Source: Nemertoderma westbladi
Taxonomy: Eukaryota > Xenacoelomorpha > Nemertodermatida > Nemertodermatidae
Assembly: GCA_032718475.1 (NCBI GenBank)
Contig: JAUCBJ010007893.1
Span: forward strand, 1 to 46,046
Reading direction: 5' to 3'
Length of the DNA: 46,046 nucleotides
The notes under the pieces were generated by a model. It was not told the DNA's origin and did not search any database. It worked only from the letters and a program-made list of their open reading frames with translations. A program made the position numbers and the translations under genes. Below, one piece after another: positions 21,051 to 29,147 of the stretch (positions within the stretch are counted from its first letter, which is position 1; each line of letters begins with the position of its first letter).

Positions 21051-22138
21051 ACGATTTCGGAAGTAACAGACAGACAGACTCTGTCAACAACGTAACTTGC
21101 GGCCGTAAGCGACACGGTGGAAGGCAAAGAGGGGGAGTACAGCGAGAAGGCAATCAATATGATTCGATGCGGGTTCTATGTGGATGATGGAATGGGTTCT
21201 GGAAACTCGGTTAAGGAGATCCTTGACACAGGGCGCGAAGTTCGCAACATCCTGAAGGGATCAGGATTTAACTTGACTAAATTCCAGTATAACACTAAAG
21301 AATTCATGGAAGCCATAGAGGATAAACAACCGGAGGCAAAACTAGATAAGCCTATGATGGTAAAGGAGCAGATCATGGCGGACAAGAGTATAGAATCGCA
21401 GCAGAAGGTGCTAGGGATCGTATGGAACCGGGAGACAGATGAGTTGGAGTATCAACTAAGTCAGGAAGGAGCCGGGATCCATACTAAATGGGGCTATGTG
21501 TCATACATAGCAAGGATTTACGATCCGCTAGGTCTAACATCCCCATTGTTAGTCACGGGAAAACAAATATTGAAGAAAGTCTACAAGATTAAAGACGACT
21601 GGGATGTGGAGGTCCCAGTGGAGATAAGCAAACTGTGGGAGAAATGGACAAGGAGCTTCAAAAGAAATGGGGACTTATAGTATGCCATGTGTTTACTTCC
21701 CAGATGGGGACATGACCGATTTAGAACTACATATGTTCTTCGATGCATCCCTGGAAGCATATGGTATGGCACTTTATTTGGTACAGCGGAAGGGGACTCA
21801 TAAGCCCAGGCTTGCGTTTAGTAAAGCGAGGTTGACGTCACCAGATTCAGCATCAGTGCCAAAACTCAAGCTAACGACTGCGAGATTAGGAGTGAGAGCG
21901 ACAGCATACTTGGTGGACACGATACCAAGTATAGTGGAGACACACTACTGGACAGATTCCATGGTAGTGTTGGGATGGTTGCATAATGAGAAGACGCGTT
22001 ATCCCATATTCGTGGTGAATAGAGTAGATGAGATAAGAGCAACATCAGACTTTGAGAAGTGGCACTACTGCCCAACTGACGAAAATCCAGCAGATTTGCT
22101 ATCGAGGGGCATTGTACACCATGCTTTCTCGAGGAAGC
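21051..22138 (+). pseudogene. BEL/Pao retrotransposon pol: RT C-terminal part and RNase H
   Basis: The segment starts inside the reverse transcriptase, so fingers and most of the palm are missing. The catalytic box FYVDDGMGS lies near 21175-21200. The Pao-type connection SYIARIYDPLGLTSPLLV follows at about 21500-21550. A frameshift at about 21665-21680 leads into RNase H with MFFDASLEAYGMALY (catalytic Asp), THYWTDSMVVLGWL and HYCPTDENPADLLSRG. These copy the element RNA and remove the template. The typical pol order continues downstream, but no intact frame links the parts. The coding strand is purine-rich, as in the Gag-like frame at 25 kb. Confidence 0.9.
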
Positions 22139-22244
22139 AGATTTTTTTTAAATATTGGTTAAATTTTATTGGTTAATGTTGTTAATATGTATTTGTTAAA
22201 ATTTGTATATGTAACCAGCAGAAAGAAATAAATATCAAATCAAA
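22139..22244 (+). mobile_element. About 105-bp AT-rich insertion in pol (LINE/SINE tail?)
   Basis: Pol homology breaks after LSRGIVHHAFSRK and resumes with LWQHGPHFL. The intervening bases run from TTTTTTTTAAATATTGG to GAAATAAATATCAAATCAAA, unlike the purine-rich pol on either side. The terminal AATAAATATCAAATCAAA resembles a retroposon 3' tail. Target duplication is unclear. Confidence 0.5.
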
Positions 22245-23932
22245 GTTGTGGCAGCATGGCCCGCACTTCCTGAACGACAGGTCCAAGTGGCCACCGATGA
22301 GGAAGGTAGATCCAAGTACAGAGGAATTGATAGCGGAGGATGAGGGAGATGAATCAGAAGGGGAAGAGATATTTAGTCAGTTAGTGAGGGAGATTAAGGA
22401 GGTGCCGCCACGATCTAAGGCGATGGAGTCGTGCGATAACCCAACGGATAGGCTACTCAGTTACAGCTCCAGCTGGTATAAGACGAAGAAGCTAGTGGCA
22501 TATCTGAGGGCCTATGGATAATTCATTAAGGGTGCTGGTAAAGACACCAAGACGAGACCCACCATCGATCTGGAAGGAGCGGCTAAAGCCGTGATATGAT
22601 ACTAACAAAGGAAGGGATACAGAGACGAGGTAGACCGCATCAGCAAACAGTAATGCCTTCGTCAGGACAGCGAGCTCAACGCGCTGTCACCACAATTGCA
22701 CAAGGATGGGATCCTGGTCATGAACTCCAGGGTGGTGAACAACATCAGTGCCCTGATCCCACCAAAGCCGATAGTAATCCCCAACAAGTCACCAATAGTA
22801 CACCAGATCATATGGGACGCCCATAAGTCCATACTACATGGGGGTACCAACCAGACCCTAACGGAGATTCGGAAGACATTCTGGGTAATCCAGCTCAGGA
22901 AGATGATGAAGGCAGTAGTGGGGCAATGGCAGATGCGCCGACGGACGAAGAAGGAGGGGGCCGTGCAGGAGATGGCGCCATTGCCGACCAGCAGGGTGAG
23001 GCATCATGACCCACCGTGTCACACATTGTGGCGTGGACATGTTCGGGCCGATTAAGATAAAGGTGATGCGACATATGGAGAAACGCTATGGCATTATTTT
23101 CGTCTGCAATAACACGAGGGCAGTGGGGATAGAACTTGCTCAGGACACCACGGCATTGGCATTTATTAATGCGTTGGAGAGGTTCATGACCCGCAGAGGA
23201 GGAATGGTTGAGGTACTATATTCAGATAACGGGACAAACTTTGTGGGCGCAGAGAACGAGTTAGCGGAGGCCCTTGACATTTTGGGGGGCAAAGATGTCA
23301 AGGCAGCGATGAGGAAACACCTAATCAGATGGGAGAGGAGAATGCCATACGCGCCGCATATGCTGGGATGCGTAGAGCGACTCGTGGGAAGCTCCAAACA
23401 ACTCATGACCAAGCTCATGAATAACCATATGGTCACTGAGGATGTGCTAAGGACAGTGCATGCAAAATGTGAGGGAATCATCAACAGCCATCCGCTGTAT
23501 CACGAGAATGACGATCCAGAATCGCTGGATGTCCTAACCCCAGCACACCTGCTGATGGAGAGACCAGCGACGATTGACATGCGAAACATCAACCCAGATG
23601 ATATACATTCGCGTCAAAGCTGGAAGGTGGCTAAGGCGATAAGTGCAGAGTATTGGGCAAGGTGGATACAAGAGTACCTTCCAACACTGCACAAGAGGGG
23701 CAAATGGAGGAATAACCAGAGGGAGCTGAGGAAGGGTGACTGGATAATTGTCACAGATGACACGATTATCAACAATCACTGGAGGCTGGCCAGGGTAGTG
23801 GAGTGTTACCCCGGCGAAGGCGGAAGAATCAGATCCGTGGAAGTGAGAATCGGAGGGAAGATAGGGGCCAAAGATAGGAAGACCTACAGGAGGGCGGTAG
23901 GGAAGTGTTACCTATTGGAGGGGTTGCCCTAA
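22245..23932 (+). pseudogene. BEL/Pao pol: integrase region (frameshifted)
   Basis: Integrase inserts the element cDNA. An N-terminal linker (WQHGPHFLNDRSKWP) is followed by a broken stretch at 22520-22690. A zinc-binding-like region then contains DAHKSILHGGTNQTL (22.84 kb), but its expected CxxC is not intact. A frame change near 23000 opens the core: Asp in CGVDMFGP, Asp in YSDNGTNFVG and Glu in GCVERLVGS, a D-D-E triad at residues 11, 74 and 124 of the last frame. The C-terminal domain has RKGDWIIVTDD and HWRLARVVECYPGEGG and ends with a stop at 23932. At least two frame breaks make it nonfunctional. Confidence 0.9.
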
Positions 23933-25001
23933 GCTAGTTGAGTCATCCAATATATTGGACTGAGGGGGGTGGGAATGAGGGCGAGATGCCCTTCCCATAC
24001 ACTAAACAAAAATAAAATAAACATAAAATAAGTAGTAAATTGATCTAATTTACATATGCACTATTGTGGGCACTGAGGGCGCCACGTGAGGATTTGAGGA
24101 GGGTATGCATGCATATCATGGTGGAAGGGTACATAATACCATAGATAAGTAATACGCACGCACTATTGTGGGCACTGAGGGCGCCACGTGAGGAGTTGAG
24201 GGGGGGGGGGGGGGGGGGGTATGCACGCATACTGTGATGGACCCTTCCACCACGGTATGCGTGCATACATAGATATGCATAGATACATAATATGCACCAT
24301 TGTGGGCACTGAGGGCGCCACGTGAGTAGTTGAGGGGGTATGTATGCATAATGTAGCAAAGGGTACACAGTACCATAGTGGGGATTAGGAGGGGTATACA
24401 TTGCGTATGTCTGATGGGCACAATGTGCCAACGTACATAATAAATACCAACATAAGCCGGGTCAATGGGACCAACAACACGTAATACTTGCTATTGTGGG
24501 CATTGAGGGCACCATGTGTGGAGTTGAGGGGGGTATGTAGGCGTAGTAGAATAAACCGTGTAGGCAGCACAAACTAGACTACTATAGCGCATAGCCCATA
24601 GTACAGACTTAGGGTATTGTTTCAGAGCCAGGAGACTGTCTGGTAGGAAGCTAGTACGACAATAGGAAAACTGTAGCTAGTCTTCTCTGTATACAAGTAG
24701 GAATGGATTACTTACGTAGTAATCAAGTAGCGGATAGAATAAAGGCACATATAGGGGAGAATATAAAATAATAACAAAATAATAAAATTATAGCAACTGG
24801 GGAGGAAAATTCTAGAATCATCAATAAAAGCAACGGACAAAATTGTAAATTAGGAGCAAAAATTGACACATAGGGGAATATTTGTACTAAAAGGTAGCAA
24901 AACCAGCAGATAGGAGGTAGGCCATTGCTAATCAAAGCTAATAAGATATTATTTAGTAACCCTCTTACCTAACTGAGTCTTTCTAAGGCCCCACCAGTTC
25001 G
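23933..25001 (+). repeat. Probable LTR / untranslated region of the BEL element
   Basis: A purine tract just after the integrase stop (about 23957-23985, GGGGGGTGGGAATGAGGGCG) resembles a polypurine tract, and the following TGGGAA...TTCCCA could begin an LTR. Beyond lies a tandem repeat (24057-24540), then AT-rich DNA up to the Gag-like frame. Pol, then this stretch, then Gag is the order expected across one LTR shared by two head-to-tail copies. No second LTR copy is present to define the ends. Confidence 0.5.
24057..24540 (+). repeat. Four-copy tandem repeat, about 110-195 bp spacing
   Basis: The anchor ATTGTGGGCACTGAGGGCGC occurs near 24063, 24173 and 24299, with a variant (ATTGTGGGCATTGAGGGCAC) near 24493. 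Each is followed by CACGTGAG-(T)TGAGG-GGTATG and, except the last, ATGCATAC-like palindromes. A G tract of about 19 nt lies at 24199-24218. Confidence 0.88.
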
Positions 25002-26633
25002 GTGAGAGTAAGTGGATTCGGGATGGAGGAGAAACTAGTGAAGAAGAGGAAGTTGGAGAAGGGTAGAAAGGAGTTACTCATGGATTTCACGCTGAGGCAT
25101 CCGGAAAACAAGAAGAAGGGATACTACAAACCACTCCGGAAGGGTCACAAAGCGCATGCGCTACAGGATCAGTTTAGGGAGATGCACAAGCAACGACTGG
25201 TCGGAACCTACGGGACGCCATCGTTAGACAACGCGATCGACGAGCATCTTCGCTACATTGTAGAGGGGGACGAGGCTAGGTTCGGGATACCGAAGTACCC
25301 GAGGGAGCCACTGAGGAAGGAGTGGATGAGGTTTGTGGATTCCGTGGAGAGGGGTGGATACATGGTCCTAGACGACGAAGGGACTGTAGAGGACGACGAG
25401 GGCTCGGGAAGGGGGTCGGGAGGATCGGCTAGAACCATATTGCTGCACTTAGCGGCACCGAATGTAGATATCTTTCTATTCGACCTAGGGACCTACAGGA
25501 AGAGGAGCAGGCCGAAGTTAAACCAGTTGCCAAGAGCGGTACAGGAGCTAGTGAGACTGAAGACTACGGTCAAGGTGGGATCGGTGATACGCGGCGACGT
25601 GGACATAATTATTAGACCGGGCAACCCGTATCTTCTGGACATGCAGGCAGTCTACATGGCTATGACAAAACCAGATGGATTGGGATTGGTGTACAACACG
25701 GGACATTACAGAGCCGTGGCGATGGGCCAACTGATGGGACTCGTCTGCCACAAGCCGATGGAGTGGAACAAGTTCTGGGAGGAATACAGAGCGGAACTTG
25801 CAAACTCAATCAAATGGGGAGTGAGACCGGGGAAGGAGGAGCTATATCACTTCTGAAAGGGAGTGATAAGAGCCATAGGAGATCCTTTAGGGTGGCCCTA
25901 GAAGGTGTTGTAGACCACCCGGGGCTGAAGGGCGAGTCGGTGTATTACAATACCCGACATGTGGTGGACAGAGAGGTAGACACACCGTATAAGCGATGGG
26001 ATAAACAGGAGGCGGATAGAGTTGAGGAGAGGAGACTAGAGGAAGTCGCCAGGAGAGAGAGAAGGGAGGCAGCAGGCAGAGACGCAGATATAAGGGGAGG
26101 GGAGTACGAGTTCGAAGCCCAGGATTTGGAAGAGCTGAGGTGGGGATCGGAGACCTCGGGCAAGTTTCGGCTGGGGGACGAACCGTCGATAGAGAGAATT
26201 GGCTGCTCGGACACGGACTGGGTGGATGGGGGAGTGGTGACAGCCAGCGGGGCGAGAGCCTTCTGGGACGCATCCAGCAAGCGGACCTGGGAGCATGGCG
26301 AGCCAGCAACGGACTTCGCGGCGAGCACGAACCGACTGGGCGAGCAACCGGGGACGGCACCATGGGTAGTGTTTGGAGAAAGGATGCCAAGGGAGGAGGA
26401 GGACGTCGATATGGTTAGGGAAGACAACGTCAAAATGTTTACCTACCAGTGGCTCCACAGATCCAGGAGGCTATGTGGAGCCAAGGACGACTTGGGGCGA
26501 GAGACAATGATAGACGGTTGCAATTACTGTGGGAGACTAACCCATCATCAAAAGAACTGTCTATACCGTTACCAGAAGGGGACGGCGTGTCTTTACTGCC
26601 ATGAGTCTACGTACAGGATGGGCGCGTGCCCGG
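25002..26633 (+). pseudogene. Gag-like ORF: exonuclease-like domain plus CCHC zinc knuckles (one frameshift)
   Basis: The first frame (25002-25856, 284 codons) begins basic. Residues 119-200 resemble a DEDD 3'-5' exonuclease: LDDEGT with Asp124 and Glu126, a ILLHLAAPNVDIFLFDLG strand pair, and VKVGSVIRGD with Asp199. Later comes KWGVRPGKEELYH, recalling the W-x2-RP motif before the last catalytic helix. The frame stops there and continues in the -1 frame (to 26633) through a charged, R/E-rich region to CNYCGRLTHHQKNC, a canonical CX2CX4HX4C knuckle. A second knuckle, CLYCHESTYRMGAC, has Tyr in place of His. The knuckle plus position beside BEL pol suggest a retroelement Gag; the exonuclease-like part is unexpected. 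It is not a copy of the EXD3 exon. The fourth acidic residue cannot be placed with confidence. Confidence 0.6.
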
Positions 26634-26635
26634 AG

Positions 26636-27356
26636 TTGCCACACCCCCACTCCTCAGACTGTGCCCCAGTGCCCCCACCCCTCATACTGTGCCCCAGTGC
26701 CTTCACCCCTCAAACTGTGCACCAGTGGCCCACCCTAATCACTGTGCCCCCACCCCTCAGACTGTGCCCCAGTGCCCACACCCCTCAGACTGTGCCCCAG
26801 TGCCCCCACCCCTCAGACTGTGCCCCAGTAGCCCACCCCTAATCACTGTGCCCCCACCTCTTAAGCCGGCACAGCATTCTTAAAAATGCAGCTGCAATGC
26901 AGCATGCCGATCCTAGTAGTAGTGCCCCCACCCCTCAGACTGTGCCCCAGTGCCCCCACCCTTCAGACTGTGCCCCCACCCCTCAGACTGTGCCCCAGTG
27001 CCCCCACCCCTCAGACTGTGCCCCAGTGGCCCACCCCTAATCACTGTGCCCCCACCCCTCAGACTGTGCCCCAGTGCCCCACCCCCCAGACTGTGCCCCA
27101 GTGCCCCTACCCCTCAGACTGTGCCCCAGTGCCCACACCCCTCAGACTGTGCCCCAGTGCCCCCACCCCTCAGACTGTGTCCCAGTAGCCCACCCCTAAT
27201 CACAGTGCCCCCACCCCTCAGACTGTGCCCCAGTGCCCCCACCCCTCATACTGTGCCCCAGTGCCCCCCACCCCTCATACTGTACCCCAGTGGCCCACCC
27301 CTAATCACTGTACCCCCACCCATCAGACTGTGTGCCCCAACCCCTAACCACTGACA
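26636..27356 (+). repeat. 28-bp minisatellite (CCCCCACCCCTCAGACTGTG)
   Basis: About 20 or more units of about 28 bp, CAGTGCCCCCACCCCTCAGA and on to CTGTGCCC, with variants containing GGCCCACCCCTAATCA. A short nonrepeat gap sits near 26865-26925. The array begins directly after the zinc knuckle and truncates the retroelement. The unit has no stop on the plus strand, so the PHPSDCAPVP-type frames here are artefacts of the repeat. Confidence 0.95.
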
Positions 27357-27805
27357 ATACTTGCTTAAATACATAAGTTCTTAGATACTAAATTATACAA
27401 TAGCCAAATAATTCAAAACATAAACCGGTATATGGTAATACATGAGTTTACTACCGGTACTGTAATATATTATGAATAATAATTAAACATTTAGTTAATT
27501 TAGTCACTGTGTGACCAGTTTATGGTAGTCCCATAGAACGCGGTAGGTAACTGCCAACAGAAGATATCTACTAATTCCGGGACAATAAACCTCTATTATA
27601 AGTATCTACTTGCATTCGTTTTGGTTTAAGGTGGAGGTTCATATATAACGCTGAACCAACGATTTGTAAATTAAGTTTCAATTTTCGAATCACAGATATA
27701 ATACAAGAGGGACCCTTCCTGTAGGATTACTCACTCCCTTCAGTAGATTAGATATCAACAATGTTTTACAACATAATATTATAATGGGCCGGCTTTACAG
27801 AAGAT
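27357..27805. other. Noncoding gap beyond the last EXD3 exon found
   Basis: AT-rich sequence. I searched the minus strand by eye for a Mut7-C-like exon (a CD-x-ML...LR motif) and saw none. Confidence 0.5.
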
Positions 27806-28867
27806 TTAGAATTTAATGGATTTGCAGTAGATATTGGGAAGATTTTGATCATTTACAGTAGATATCCCCTGGGTTGGGTTTACAGTAGATATCCCCTGGG
27901 TTGGGTTTACAGTAGATATCTCATGGGTTGGTTTTACCCAGGCGAGTTCAACCTTAGGTCGAGCTTTCTTCCCAACTTTCCCCTTCCCACCCTCCCGTCT
28001 TTTCTCTCCAGTTCCCTTAGCGTTTTTCCTCTTCCATAAAACATCAGGAAGTTTAATGTCATTCTTGATGACGATAAGATTGAGTTTCGCGTAAACTTCC
28101 AGTAAGACGTAGGCGTCTAGAGCAGCGTAAACAATCTGCGACTGCCGCAGAGGCCGCCTCTCCCAATCCGACATCTGTTCTTTCTTACAGAGACCCAAAC
28201 CGAACAGCTGACGGACGAGCAGAGCGAGCCCTTTCTCGTCGGGAGACGAGCCAACAATCTCAGGAAGTTCCTCCAAGCTGCTCAATAAATTACTCAAGTT
28301 CATAAGATCTACAACATTCTCAACGGAGTCCACAGCCTCGGAGAAGACGTCGGGGTAACTACCGACCAGCTCCCCGAAGTCGCCATGGATACCATAACCA
28401 AGTTTAAGTACACGGGGGTCCGCGAAAATACGACGGAAGAACGTAGCGAGTACGTAAGGGCTAATGAGTAAAACTAATGTTGGTAAATCTAAGAGGAAGA
28501 CCTGGGTGGGGAGGGCGAGTTGGAGCAAGGCAACCCGAGTCTGGGTGGTGGCGCCCTTAGTGGCGCGCCACTCCGCGTCTATACCGACCATACTGGCAGT
28601 CAGACAGTCGGACATGCATTTACTCCAAGTCGGCGAGTCGTGTACGAAAGTGATACTGTCGTGGGGGATGGCGAGTTGGAGACAAGAGTCGCTGGGCAGG
28701 AAATCCTCGAGGCCGGATTTGAAGACGGGTTCGTCAGGGGCCGAACCTCGTTGGAGTTTGGTACGAACGTCGGATGGGAGACCGTCCGCTGGGAGTTTGT
28801 AATGAACCGCCCATTTACACGCCGTATCAACGTCGCCATGGTAAGTAATCTCCTCGACCAACTTAAC
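27806..28867 (-). CDS. EXD3: EXD3 exon 2: DEDDy 3'-5' exonuclease domain
   Basis: EXD3 (mut-7 homolog, Nibbler in flies) trims 3' ends of small RNAs. This exon opens directly after an acceptor (TATCTCTAG at 28876-28868) with VKLVEE and an in-frame TAG upstream, so the earlier frame must be spliced. It encodes the end of the helical N-terminal domain, then the exonuclease. All catalytic residues are present: GIDAEW (Asp and Glu, about 28580), KLGYGIHGD (Asp) and DWERRPL followed by VYAALDAY (Tyr-x3-Asp). This is DEDDy type, and the family-typical GLALLVRQLFG is also there. A basic KRKNAKG...GKKARPK tail follows. A donor at 27937 (TGG|GTAAAA, phase 0) probably ends the exon at 27938. If unspliced, a 9-residue repeat is read and translation stops at 27806. 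Mut7-C was not found. Confidence 0.92.
   Translation of the reverse strand, partial: VKLVEEITYHGDVDTACKWAVHYKLPADGLPSDVRTKLQRGSAPDEPVFKSGLEDFLPSDSCLQLAIPHDSITFVHDSPTWSKCMSDCLTASMVGIDAEWRATKGATTQTRVALLQLALPTQVFLLDLPTLVLLISPYVLATFFRRIFADPRVLKLGYGIHGDFGELVGSYPDVFSEAVDSVENVVDLMNLSNLLSSLEELPEIVGSSPDEKGLALLVRQLFGLGLCKKEQMSDWERRPLRQSQIVYAALDAYVLLEVYAKLNLIVIKNDIKLPDVLWKRKNAKGTGEKRREGGKGKVGKKARPKVELAWVKPTHEISTVNPTQGISTVNPTQGISTVNDQNLPNIYCKSIKF
27852..27932 (+). repeat. Three tandem 27-bp units at the EXD3 exon 2 end
   Basis: Units 27852-27878 and 27879-27905 are identical and 27906-27932 differs slightly. The core is TTTACAGTAGATATCCCCTG. The period is a multiple of three, so on the minus strand it reads as an in-frame 9-residue repeat (PTQGISTVN). 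It lies just after the likely donor, so it is probably intronic. Confidence 0.9.
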
Positions 28868-28925
28868 CTAGAGATAAAAACTATATAGAATACAGAGAAT
28901 GAGAAAAAGTATATAGAGTCCATTA
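28868..28925 (-). repeat. Satellite-like monomers forming the EXD3 3' splice site
   Basis: On the minus strand this reads TATATACTTTTTCTCATTC, then TCTGTATTCTATATAG, TTTTTATCTCTAG and the exon. The first part is a clean 28-bp satellite monomer. The acceptor and its pyrimidine tract align to a second, diverged monomer (TTCTATATAG-TTTTTATCTC versus TTCTATATAC-TTTTTCTCAT). Confidence 0.82.
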
Positions 28926-29147
28926 AAGGGTATATGATTTTAACAGTTGTAAATTAAGTGCCTTTTTTATTTAACAAAGTCGCTATGTAGAAAAATAAAA
29001 TAATGTAACATATTAACAGTAACCCAAACTGTACTTGCGCTTATTTTTTTCATTAGGTAAGGTTTGAATCGGTTGGATTCACTGTAATTCAACCATAAAT
29101 AGTTCTCAGTTCATACGTACCTGTTTGTGCCTTAACCAAATTATAAG
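28926..29147. other. Unique intronic sequence
   Basis: AT-rich, no feature recognised. It separates the acceptor-proximal monomers from the LINE 3' end. Confidence 0.5.

Noticed and set aside
25002-25856. Exonuclease-like frame as a missing exon or a copy of EXD3.
   Set aside because: It is on the opposite strand, its motifs differ (LDDEGT versus GIDAEW), and EXD3 exon 2 already supplies the full exonuclease domain.
25763-25856. Programmed -1 frameshift signal in the Gag-like overlap.
   Set aside because: No X-XXY-YYZ heptamer was found in frame within the overlap; a simple indel is the simpler reading.
26636-27356. Plus-strand frames with PHPSDCAPVP repeats, apparently extending the Gag-like protein.
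   Set aside because: They are minisatellite translation; homology to the retroelement ends at the second zinc knuckle.
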